From: CAVQCJ01 sp963849365
GTDB taxonomy: Bacteria; Actinomycetota; Actinomycetes; Prado026
Direction of reading: 5' to 3'
Assembly (NCBI GenBank): GCA_963849365.1
Contig: CAWKHA010000004.1
Coordinates: 868,001 to 932,000 of the forward strand
DNA: 64,000 nt
Shown here: piece by piece, positions 35,399 to 42,888 of the stretch
Layout of the letters: every line of letters begins with the position of its first letter
Position numbering within the stretch: the first letter of the stretch is position 1
The notes under the pieces: generated by a model
What the model saw: only the letters and a program-made list of their open reading frames with translations
Database searches by the model: none
Told to the model about the DNA's origin: nothing
Made by a program: the position numbers and the translations under genes

Positions 35399-37226
35399 GC
35401 CGCGTCCGCCGGTGCGGATCGCGAACTGCAGCGGTTTCTTCGGCGACCGCATCTCGGCTGCCCGCGAGCAGGTCGACGGCGGGCCGGTCGACGTTCTCAC
35501 CGGCGACTGGCTGGCCGAGCTGACGATGCTGATCCTGGCCCGGCAGCGGCTCGCGCACGGACGGGGATCCGGCTACGCGCGCACGTTCCTCACCCAGATG
35601 GAACAGGTGCTCGGCACCTGCCTGGAACGCGGCACCAGAGTCGTCTCGAACGCCGGCGGCCTCGACCCCGCCGGTTGCGCGGCAGCCCTGAGCGAGCTGG
35701 CCGGGCGGCTCGGGCTCGCACCGCGGATCGCGTACGTCGAGGGTGACGACCTGCTGGCGCGCCTGACCGACCCGGCCGCCGAGGGTGCGATCCCCACCGG
35801 CTCGGCCGTGCTGCGCAACACCGACACCGGTGAGCCGTTCGCAGTGCTGGGGATGCCGCCGCTGACGGCCAACGCCTACCTCGGCGGTTTCGGGATCGCG
35901 GCAGCACTGGCCGCCGGTGCTGACGTCGTGGTGACCGGGCGGGTGACCGATGCGGCGCTCGTCGTCGGTCCGGCCGCGTGGTGGCACGGCTGGACGCCGC
36001 ACGACCTGGACATGCTGGCCGGCGCGGTCGTGGCCGGGCACGTGATCGAGTGCGGCGCGCAGGCGACCGGCGGGAACTACGCGTTCTTCGCCGAGGTGCC
36101 GGGGCTGGACCACGTCGGCTTCCCGATCGCCGAGGTAGCCGCCGACGGATCGTCGGTGATCACCAAGCACGACGGCACCGGCGGGCTGGTGTCCGTGGGC
36201 ACTGTGACGGCGCAGCTGCTGTACGAGATCGGCGCGCCGGCGTACCTGAACCCGGACGTGACGGCGCGCTTCGACACCGTGTCGCTGGCCCAGGTGGGCC
36301 CGAACCGGGTCGCGGTCACCGGCGCGCGCGGGGAGCCGCCGCCGGCGACGCTGAAGGTCGCGGTGAACGCGCTCGGGGGCTTCCGCAACACCGCGACGTT
36401 CGTGCTGACCGGACTCGACCTCGACGCCAAGGCGGAGCTGCTCGAGCGCCAGCTACGCGCGGTGCTGGGCGGGTTCGACGCCCTGGACGTGCAGCTCTTG
36501 CGCAGGACGCCGGTGCCGCCGGGCGGGGTGGGCGGCGAGGTCGAGGAGTACGCGGCGCAGGCCGAGCTGCGCGTCACGGTGCGCGGCAAGGACCCGAAGT
36601 CGCTCGGCAAGCCGTTCACGGGGCCGGCGGTGGAGCTCGCGCTCGCCTCGGTTCCGGGGCTCTACCCGGCCGGGCCGCCGGCGGACCCGACCCCGTACGG
36701 CGTCTACTGGCCGGCCGCCGTCGACGCGACGCTGGTCGAGCAGCGCGTCGTGCTGGACGGCGTCGAGGTCGCCCGGATCCCCGCCGCCGTCCATCTCCCC
36801 GCCCCGCCCGCCGTTGCCTACGGAGCGGCTGCCATGACGAGCGATCCGTCTGCGACGGCGGGTGGAGCGACGGCGGGTGGGACGGCGCGGGTGGCGTTCG
36901 GGGCGGTGTTCGGCGCGCGCTCGGGGGACAAGGGCGGCGACGCCAACATCGGTGTCTGGGCGCGAACGGAGGCGGCGTACGGATGGCTGCAGCACTTCCT
37001 CACCGCCGACCGCGTGCACGAGCTGCTGCCGGAGACCCGCCCGCACTCCGTCGATGTCCACCGGCTCCCCAACCTGCGTGCCGTGAACGTCGTCGTGCAC
37101 GGACTGCTCGGCCGTGGTGTCGCCGAGAACACCGGCGTCGACCCGCAGGCCAAGGGGCTGGCCGAGTACCTGCGGGCCAAGACCGTCGAGCTGCCCGCCG
37201 ACCTCGTACCCGGTGACGGCCGATGA
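35391..37226 (+). CDS. AtuA-family (DUF1446) protein with C-terminal extension
   Basis: The 611-residue protein has the AtuA/DUF1446 core: RIANCSGFFGDRISAAREQV, VLTGDWLAELTMLILAR, VSNAGGLDPAGCA, VTGRVTDAALVVGPAAW and ATGGNYAFFAEVP. A C-terminal domain (about residues 490-605: FGARSGDKGGDANIGVWART, VVVHGLLGRGV) matches the extra domain of the longer family form. AtuA is needed for growth on acyclic terpenes in Pseudomonas but its reaction is unproven. It lies between the carboxylase subunits and the regulator, with ATG at 35391 inside the previous gene. Confidence 0.82.
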   Translation: MAEPRPPVRIANCSGFFGDRISAAREQVDGGPVDVLTGDWLAELTMLILARQRLAHGRGSGYARTFLTQMEQVLGTCLERGTRVVSNAGGLDPAGCAAALSELAGRLGLAPRIAYVEGDDLLARLTDPAAEGAIPTGSAVLRNTDTGEPFAVLGMPPLTANAYLGGFGIAAALAAGADVVVTGRVTDAALVVGPAAWWHGWTPHDLDMLAGAVVAGHVIECGAQATGGNYAFFAEVPGLDHVGFPIAEVAADGSSVITKHDGTGGLVSVGTVTAQLLYEIGAPAYLNPDVTARFDTVSLAQVGPNRVAVTGARGEPPPATLKVAVNALGGFRNTATFVLTGLDLDAKAELLERQLRAVLGGFDALDVQLLRRTPVPPGGVGGEVEEYAAQAELRVTVRGKDPKSLGKPFTGPAVELALASVPGLYPAGPPADPTPYGVYWPAAVDATLVEQRVVLDGVEVARIPAAVHLPAPPAVAYGAAAMTSDPSATAGGATAGGTARVAFGAVFGARSGDKGGDANIGVWARTEAAYGWLQHFLTADRVHELLPETRPHSVDVHRLPNLRAVNVVVHGLLGRGVAENTGVDPQAKGLAEYLRAKTVELPADLVPGDGR

Positions 37227-37834
37227 GCACCGCGCCGCTCACCGACCGCGGCCGCCGCACCCGCGAGAAGCTGCTGGACGCGGCCCGCACCGTCTTCGAG
37301 GAGCGCGGCTACGACGACACCCGCATGTCCGACATCGCCCGCGCCGCCAAGGTCAGCCACGGCACCGTCTACACGTACTTCGACAGCAAGGACGAGGTGC
37401 TGCGCGAGGCCTGCACGACGTTCATCGACGAGATCCTGGCGAGCGTGCGCGTGCCGGAGGACAAGCGCTCGGACCCGGCGGAGCGGCTCTTCGAGGGCCA
37501 CCGGCGCTACCTCGAGGCGTACTCGCAGAACGCGCGCATGCTCGAGGTGCTCGAGCAGGCGGCGCTGGGGGAGCCGTACTTCCACGGCCTGGTGATGCAC
37601 CTGCGTTCGGTGTTCCTGGAGCGGGCGGCCGGGGGCCTGCGCGAGCTCCAGGGCCGCGGCCTGGCGGACCCCGCGCTCGACCCGGAGACGGTCGCGCCCG
37701 CGCTGGTCGGCATGGCGGAGGCGTACGCGCGTCGGTGGCACGAGCTGGGCGAGCAGCAACAGGTCGACGACGTGGCCGGCCTGCTGGCGACGCTGTGGCT
37801 GCGCGCCGCAGGGGTGGAGGGAGGCCGGGTATGA
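37223..37834 (+). CDS. TetR-family regulator of the carboxylase operon
   Basis: The 203-residue protein has a TetR helix-turn-helix (GRRTREKLLDAARTVFEERG, MSDIARAAKVSHGTVYTYFDSKDEVLREA in two parts) and a helical C-terminal domain. It overlaps both neighbours by four bases, so it is made with the operon and probably feeds back on it. The palindromes at 31514-31531 and 31584-31607 are its likely sites. The position mirrors regulators in atu and liu clusters, though those differ in family. Confidence 0.85.
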   Translation: MSTAPLTDRGRRTREKLLDAARTVFEERGYDDTRMSDIARAAKVSHGTVYTYFDSKDEVLREACTTFIDEILASVRVPEDKRSDPAERLFEGHRRYLEAYSQNARMLEVLEQAALGEPYFHGLVMHLRSVFLERAAGGLRELQGRGLADPALDPETVAPALVGMAEAYARRWHELGEQQQVDDVAGLLATLWLRAAGVEGGRV

Positions 37835-38979
37835 AGTTCACCGCGGAGCACGAGCAGCTTCGGGCTGTTGTGCGGCAGGTCGTCGAGCGGGAGATCAACC
37901 CGTACGCCGACGAGTGGGAGGCGGCCGGGACTTTCCCCGCCCACGAGCTCTTCGGGCGGCTCGGTGCGCTCGGTCTGCTCGGGCTGGAGTACGACCCCGA
38001 GTACGGCGGCGGCGGCGCCGACCACACGTTCACGCTCGTGCTCGGGGAGGAGCTGGGCCGCGCCGACGTGGGCGGGGTGCCGATGGCGATCGCCGTGCAG
38101 GCGTCGATGGCCACCCCGGCGTTGGCCAGGTACGGCACCGAGGAGCTCAAGCAGCGGTACCTCGCTCCGGCGATCCGCGGCGAGCTGGTCTGCTCGGTGG
38201 CGGTGACCGAGCCCGGGGCGGGGTCCGACGTGGCCGGCATCCGTACCAGGGCCGTGCGGGACGGCGACGAGTGGGTCGTGAACGGTCGGAAGACGTACAT
38301 CACCAACGGGACGCAGGCCGACTGGCTGTGCCTGCTGGTGCGTACCGGCGACGAGGGCGGCTACCACGGCATGTCGATGCTGGTCTTCCCCACCAGCACC
38401 CCGGGATTCTCGGTGTCGCGCAAGCTGGAGAAGCTGGGCAACCGCTCGTCGGACACCGCCGAGCTGCTGTTCGAGGACTGCCGCGTGCCCGTCGACCACA
38501 CGATCGGCGAGGTGGGGCGCGGGTTCCAGCAGCAGATGGCGCAGTTCCAGGACGAGCGGCTGATCGGCTGCTACATGTCGGTGGCCGGGATGGACCGCGC
38601 GCTGCGCCGTACCGTCGACTACCTGCAGGTCCGGGAGGTGTTCGGCAAGCCGCTGATGGCCAACCAGTACCTGCAGTACCGGCTGGCCGAGCTGTTCGCC
38701 GAGGTCGACCTGCTGCGCGAGTACTGCCGGACGGCTGCCGAGTCGTACGCCGCGGGCCAGGACGTGACGAAGTACGCGACCGTCGCCAAGCTCAAGGCCG
38801 GACGGCTCGGCCGCGAGGTCGCCGACGCGTGCCTGCAGTTCCACGGCGGGATCGGCTACATGGAGGAGAGCTGGACCTCACGGTACTTCCGCGACACGCG
38901 GCTGATGTCCATCGGCGGCGGTGCGGACGAGGTGATGCTGCGGGTGCTGTCGCTGCTCGAGGGGATGGGGCGCCGATGA
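37831..38979 (+). CDS. Acyl-CoA dehydrogenase (IVD/AtuD-like)
   Basis: The 382-residue flavoenzyme has LEYDPEYGGGGADH, SVAVTEPGAGSDVAGIRTRA, VNGRKTYITNGTQADW, RSSDTAELLFEDCRVP, and REVFGKPLMANQYLQYRLAE. QDERLIGCYMSV places a Glu at the position used by isovaleryl- and long-chain-type dehydrogenases, while the usual C-terminal site is Gly (SIGGGADEV). It should form the alpha,beta-double bond that the carboxylase then uses. ATG at 37831 overlaps the tetR stop. Confidence 0.88.
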   Translation: MKFTAEHEQLRAVVRQVVEREINPYADEWEAAGTFPAHELFGRLGALGLLGLEYDPEYGGGGADHTFTLVLGEELGRADVGGVPMAIAVQASMATPALARYGTEELKQRYLAPAIRGELVCSVAVTEPGAGSDVAGIRTRAVRDGDEWVVNGRKTYITNGTQADWLCLLVRTGDEGGYHGMSMLVFPTSTPGFSVSRKLEKLGNRSSDTAELLFEDCRVPVDHTIGEVGRGFQQQMAQFQDERLIGCYMSVAGMDRALRRTVDYLQVREVFGKPLMANQYLQYRLAELFAEVDLLREYCRTAAESYAAGQDVTKYATVAKLKAGRLGREVADACLQFHGGIGYMEESWTSRYFRDTRLMSIGGGADEVMLRVLSLLEGMGRR

Positions 38980-39776
38980 CGGAACCGGCGGTGCGGTACG
39001 CGGTCGTGGCCGGCGTGGCCACGGTGACGCTGAACCGGCCGGCGCAGCGCAACGTGCTCAACGCCGAGACGCTGCCGCCGCTGCTGGCCGCACTCCAGGA
39101 CGCGGCGGCGGACGACTCCGTACGCGCTGTCGTGCTGACCGGCTCGGGCAACACGTTCTGCTCCGGCGCCGACCTGCGCGGCGCCGCCTCGGACGCCGGC
39201 GGGTTCGCCGGCTCCGGGCCGCGGCTGACCGTTTCCGTGCTGGAGGCGCTGCTCGACCATCCCAAGCCGACCATCGCGCGCGTCCAGGGTCATGTGGCCG
39301 GCGGCGGCAACGGGCTCGTCGCCGCCTGCGACCTCGCGGTGGCGGCCGACGACGCGCGGTTCGCGTTCTCCGAGGTGCGCGTGGGGGTGGCTCCGGCCGT
39401 GATCTCCGTGGTGTGCCTGCGGGTCATGCCGCCGCGCGAGGCTGCCGAGCTCATGCTCACCGGTGAGCGGGTGTCCGCGGCGCGGGCCGTGCAGGCCGGG
39501 CTGCTCACCGCAGTGGTACCGGCCGCCGACCTCGACGCGGCTGTCGAGCGGTGGTGCGCGGCGCTGCGCATGGGCGGGCCGGCGGCGACGGCGGCGACCA
39601 AGGAGCTGCTGCGCCGGGTGCCGGTGCTGTCCCGCGACGAGGCGTTCTCCTACACGGCGGAGCTGTCCGCGCGGTTGTTCGCGTCGGCGGAGGCGGCCGA
39701 GGGGATGACCGCGTTCGTCGAGCGCCGCCAGCCGTCCTGGGCCCCGCCCGAACACCGCGAACCTACGGGCAGGTAA
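38976..39776 (+). CDS. Enoyl-CoA hydratase of the methylglutaconyl/isohexenylglutaconyl type
   Basis: The 266-residue crotonase has the CoA/oxyanion region VLTGSGNTFCSGADLRGAAS and AGGGNGLVAACDLAVAADDARFAFSEVRVG (in two parts) with PAVISVVCLRVM. The first catalytic Glu of classical enoyl-CoA hydratases is replaced (GGGNGL instead of GGGCEL) and the second is kept (FSEV). The SEVRxGxxPAxIS pattern is that of LiuC and AtuE, which hydrate carboxylated glutaconyl-CoAs. It is the last gene of the operon, and its final codons lie in a terminator palindrome. Confidence 0.85.
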   Translation: MTEPAVRYAVVAGVATVTLNRPAQRNVLNAETLPPLLAALQDAAADDSVRAVVLTGSGNTFCSGADLRGAASDAGGFAGSGPRLTVSVLEALLDHPKPTIARVQGHVAGGGNGLVAACDLAVAADDARFAFSEVRVGVAPAVISVVCLRVMPPREAAELMLTGERVSAARAVQAGLLTAVVPAADLDAAVERWCAALRMGGPAATAATKELLRRVPVLSRDEAFSYTAELSARLFASAEAAEGMTAFVERRQPSWAPPEHREPTGR

Positions 39777-39808
39777 GGCCGGAATCCGGCCTTACCTGCC
39801 CGTAGGTT
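39760..39808. terminator. Perfect 24-bp inverted repeat between convergent genes
   Basis: AACCTACGGGCAGGTAAGGC and four more bases (39760-39783) pair perfectly with 39785-39808 around a single A. The hydratase TAA stop (39774-39776) is in the left arm, and the TAA of the minus-strand gene begins at the right edge. This is probably a bidirectional terminator built into two coding ends. Confidence 0.75.
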
Positions 39809-40533
39809 TACGGCGGCGACGGCGGCGACGGCAGCAGCGACGGCGGCGGCGGAGTCGCCGGGTCGTAGGCCGTGCGGAAGAAGCCGCGCACCGGGTGGCT
39901 GATGCCGATGGTGTGCGTGAAGGTCGTCGGGCCGGTCGGGTTGCCGAGCTCGAACGACAGCGTGACGTCGTCGCGTGCTCCGCTGTTGGGGTCGTAGACG
40001 CTCACCGTCACCTTGCCGTCCCGCCCGCCCTCGCGCTCGTACGCCCACGCCAGCACCTGGTGGTTGAGCGCCAGGTCCTTCGGGCTCGCGGACGCGACCG
40101 TCACCAGACCCAGCGGCACCGGGACGCCGTTGTCGAGGTCCGCTCGGATCTGTGGCCACTGCACGGTCAGCGTCCGCCACGACAGCCCGCGCTCGGCCAC
40201 GACGTCGTGGCCGAGCACCGAGAAGACCCGATCGGCGTCGGGCAGGTTCATCCACTGGTAGTACTGCGCGACCCCTGCCGGCACGTGCCACGAGTCGATG
40301 AGGCGCTGCACGATGAAGGCGTACGCCGGGGTTTCCGGGCCGGGGCGGTCCCGCGGCGGCGCGGCGTCCGCGTGCCAGTAGTCGAGCGCGGCGAAGACCA
40401 TGCCGCCGCAGAGCCCAGCGGCGGCGTTGCCGAGCGCGACCCGGCCGAACGGTGTCGGCACCCGCAACGCCGGCTGCCTCGGCCACGAGTTCGTGAACGC
40501 GAACCCGTCCGCCGACGGCCGGAACCTGGCCAC
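39808..40533 (-). CDS. Conserved protein with papain/C39-like residue pattern
   Basis: The 241-residue protein begins ARFRPSADGFAFTNSWP, has NAAAGLCGGMVFAALDYWHA near residue 37, YYQWMNLPDADRVFSVLGHD, and later LALNHQVLAWAYERE and VYDPNSGARDD. The Cys in GLCGGM, the His in NHQVLA and the Asp/Asn in YDPN are spaced as in papain/C39-type peptidase folds, but this is inference. No signal peptide is evident, and the tail is Pro/Ser-rich (TPPPPSLLPSPPSPP). GTG at 40531-40533. I know homologous hypothetical proteins but no function. Confidence 0.55.
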   Translation of the reverse strand: MARFRPSADGFAFTNSWPRQPALRVPTPFGRVALGNAAAGLCGGMVFAALDYWHADAAPPRDRPGPETPAYAFIVQRLIDSWHVPAGVAQYYQWMNLPDADRVFSVLGHDVVAERGLSWRTLTVQWPQIRADLDNGVPVPLGLVTVASASPKDLALNHQVLAWAYEREGGRDGKVTVSVYDPNSGARDDVTLSFELGNPTGPTTFTHTIGISHPVRGFFRTAYDPATPPPPSLLPSPPSPP

Positions 40534-40539
40534 GACCCC

Positions 40540-40596
40540 AACCTACGGTGGAGTAAGGCAGTACGGCAGTACGGCTGCGCTGCTCAACCGTAGGTT
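40540..40596. repeat. Inverted repeat enclosing three tandem octamers
   Basis: AACCTACGGT (40540-40549) pairs with ACCGTAGGTT (40587-40596). Inside are AGTAAGGC, AGTACGGC and AGTACGGC in tandem (40552-40575). The block lies between the mobA stop and the start of the downstream minus-strand gene and may hold its promoter control. Confidence 0.5.
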
Positions 40597-41156
40597 TCGG
40601 CAGGGGGGAGGTCGGCGGGGGTGTCGACGTCGTGCGCTGCGCCCCACCGGTCGGGCAGCAGTGCGACCCGCGCGCCGTCGAGCAGCCGCTGCAGCGGGAC
40701 CCCGGCCGGGTCGCCGGCCGCGGCGACGGCGCTGCGCAGCGCGCGCCGGCGCCAGGCCGACGCGAGCAGCTGCCCGCGACCGGTGCCGTCGGTGAGCAGC
40801 ACTGCGTCCACACCGCCGGCCCCGGCCGCCAGTGCTTCGACCAGCGGCAGCACCGCGGCCCCGGCCATGGGCATGTCCCCTCCGAGCAGCACCACCACCG
40901 GCGGCAGCGCCGGACCGCCGGCGGACGGGAGCGCCGCGGCCACCGCGGCGAGCGGACCCGAACCCGGCGGCGACTCGCGCACCCACCGCACCCCGGCCCG
41001 CGAGGGCGTCGCCCGCTCCGGCCCGACGCACACCACCGGCGCCCCCGCCGGCACCCCGGACAGCACCCGGTCCAGCAGCAGCGCGAGCTTGTCCGCGCCG
41101 AAGCGGCGCGAGCTCCCGCCCGCGAGCACGACGACCTCGTACGACGACGCGGTCAC
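40584..41156 (-). CDS. mobA: Molybdenum cofactor guanylyltransferase MobA-like
   Basis: The 190-residue nucleotidyltransferase starts VVVLAGGSSRRFGADKLALL, then VVLLGGDMPMAGAAVLPLV, and ends with RWGAAHDVDTPADLPPAE. This fits MobA-like enzymes that attach GMP (or CMP) to molybdopterin. The loop after DKLA is shorter than usual. GTG at 41154-41156. It follows the HD-GYP gene by ten bases on the same strand. Confidence 0.75.
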   Translation of the reverse strand: MTASSYEVVVLAGGSSRRFGADKLALLLDRVLSGVPAGAPVVCVGPERATPSRAGVRWVRESPPGSGPLAAVAAALPSAGGPALPPVVVLLGGDMPMAGAAVLPLVEALAAGAGGVDAVLLTDGTGRGQLLASAWRRRALRSAVAAAGDPAGVPLQRLLDGARVALLPDRWGAAHDVDTPADLPPAETYG

Positions 41157-41166
41157 GCCTGCCAGC

Positions 41167-42696
41167 CTAGGGGTGCAGGACCCCCGGCAGCAGGCCGCCG
41201 ACCACCGACTGCACCGGGCTGGGCAAAGCAGGCAAGAGCACCGACGTGACCGCCGACGGCAGCACCGACGACACGGCCGACGCGATCGGGGACGCGACCG
41301 CCCCGGGGAGCAGTGGACCGACGGTGGGCACGGTCAGCGGCGGCAGCAGGCCGGAGGCGGTGGGGGCGGGCGTGCCCCCGCCGTTCGGCCCGCTGCCGCC
41401 GGTCCCGCCCGGGGCGGACCCGCCTGCTTTCCCCGTCGGCACCGCCGACGCGCTGGGAGCCGCTCCGGCACCTGTGGTGCTCCCCGTGCCCGTTGCCGCA
41501 CCCGGGACCTGCGGGCCGCCACCGGCCGGGGCGGAGGATGTGGGCGCAGCCGTCGAGCCGCCCGGACCGGCCGCGACCGCTGCGGTCGGCTGCGAGGCCC
41601 CCGACGCGGTCACGATCACGATCGCCGCGCCACCGGCGACGATGCCGGTGCCCGCCGCCGTGAGGGCCGCGGACGCCGTACGCGTCCCGGCCTGGATCAG
41701 CGGCAGGAACGGGAGCTGCACCAGGAACGACACCGGACCCGACGCCCACAGCAGCCGCGGCAGCGAGATGGCCAGGAAAGCGCGCACCATGGCGGCGTCG
41801 AAGTGGCTCCCCGCGCACCTGGCCAGCTCGGCCCGCGCGTCGCGTGTCGCGAGCGGCCGCTTGTACGGTCGCGCGGCGGTCATCGTCTCGTACGCGTCGA
41901 CCAGGCAGACCAGCCGGCCGGCCGTAGAGATCTCCGTACCGGACAGCCCGCGTGAGTAGCCGGTGCCGTCGTAGCGCTCGTGGTGCTGCGCGATCGCGTC
42001 GCCCCACCCGCCCAGCCAGTCCAGCAGCGGACCGCACAGCCTGGCGCCCTCGTCGGGGTGCGCGCGCAGCTGCGCCCACTCGTCGTCGTCCGGCGCGGCC
42101 GGCTTGGTGAGCAAGGCGGCCGAGACGGACAGCTTGCCGATGTCGTGCAGCAGCGCCGCCCAGCGCAGCCGCCCGCGGTCGGCCCGGGAGACGCCCAGCT
42201 CGCGGGCGAGCATCTCCGCCAGCACCTGGACCCGCTGGGAGTGCCCGCGGGTGTGCCGGTCGTGGGCGGACAGGGCCGCGAGCAGCGCGACCACCCGCTC
42301 GGCCACCGCTGCGGCGTCGTCCCCGGCCCGCGGGTCCAGCGCGGCCCCGACGTCGGTGGAGCATGCCTTGCGGGCCAGCCGGAAACGTGACGGGGCCCGG
42401 CCGGGGAACAGCAGCGACATCCGCAGCAGCATCACCAACGGGGTCAGCCGCCGGACCGCGCGCTCGACGCCGTACGCGACGGCGCACGCGACCACGACGA
42501 GTCCGCACAGTCGCAGCAGCGCCGGTCCTGCGGCCCCGCTGGACGGCGCCGGCACCAACCGCGACACGCCGGCCACGGACGCCAGCGAGACGACCCCGGG
42601 GAGCAGCACGATCGCGACGCGCAGCAGCGCGGCCGGTACGGGGCGCGCACGCCACCGCCCGGCCCCGCGGTCGTCCGCGACTCGTGGGCCCCCCAC
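41167..42696 (-). CDS. HD-GYP c-di-GMP phosphodiesterase-type protein with Pro/Ser/Thr/Gly tail
   Basis: From the GTG at 42694-42696 the protein is 509 residues. Two membrane helices lie at about 20-45 and 59-80. The HD domain has HTRGHSQRV, LLHDIGKLSV (HD at 184-185), HPDEGARLC, QHHERYDGTGYSRGLSG (the GYP-type motif) and LVCLVDAYETMTAARPYK. A third hydrophobic stretch (AALTAAGTGIVAGGAAIVIVTA) follows, then about 170 residues rich in Ala, Pro, Gly, Ser, Thr. That tail would be outside the cell or in the wall zone. The start is uncertain because the frame is open far upstream. Confidence 0.7.
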   Translation of the reverse strand: MGGPRVADDRGAGRWRARPVPAALLRVAIVLLPGVVSLASVAGVSRLVPAPSSGAAGPALLRLCGLVVVACAVAYGVERAVRRLTPLVMLLRMSLLFPGRAPSRFRLARKACSTDVGAALDPRAGDDAAAVAERVVALLAALSAHDRHTRGHSQRVQVLAEMLARELGVSRADRGRLRWAALLHDIGKLSVSAALLTKPAAPDDDEWAQLRAHPDEGARLCGPLLDWLGGWGDAIAQHHERYDGTGYSRGLSGTEISTAGRLVCLVDAYETMTAARPYKRPLATRDARAELARCAGSHFDAAMVRAFLAISLPRLLWASGPVSFLVQLPFLPLIQAGTRTASAALTAAGTGIVAGGAAIVIVTASGASQPTAAVAAGPGGSTAAPTSSAPAGGGPQVPGAATGTGSTTGAGAAPSASAVPTGKAGGSAPGGTGGSGPNGGGTPAPTASGLLPPLTVPTVGPLLPGAVASPIASAVSSVLPSAVTSVLLPALPSPVQSVVGGLLPGVLHP

Positions 42697-42830
42697 CCAT
42701 GCCGTGTCGGCACGCAGGGCACGGCTCTGCTGGCGCGTACGGGTGATCTGCTCGCGCCGCCGATGGCGCGGCCGCCCCGCCCGTGTCCAGCCGCGTCGGA
42801 GCCGGGCTGCTGTTCCTGAGTCCGGGCGAC

Positions 42831-42836
42831 TAGCGT
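42831..42836 (+). promoter_or_regulatory. -10 box TAGCGT upstream of the aldehyde dehydrogenase gene
   Basis: TAGCGT lies about 53 bases before the ATG of the aldehyde dehydrogenase gene in the divergent gap, giving a leader of about 46 bases with a CGAGGAGGCG ribosome site. Confidence 0.35.
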
Positions 42837-42888
42837 GGGCCAGGCCAACGCCCGGGCGTGCGCCCCGGCCCGAGGAGGCGACGCGTCG

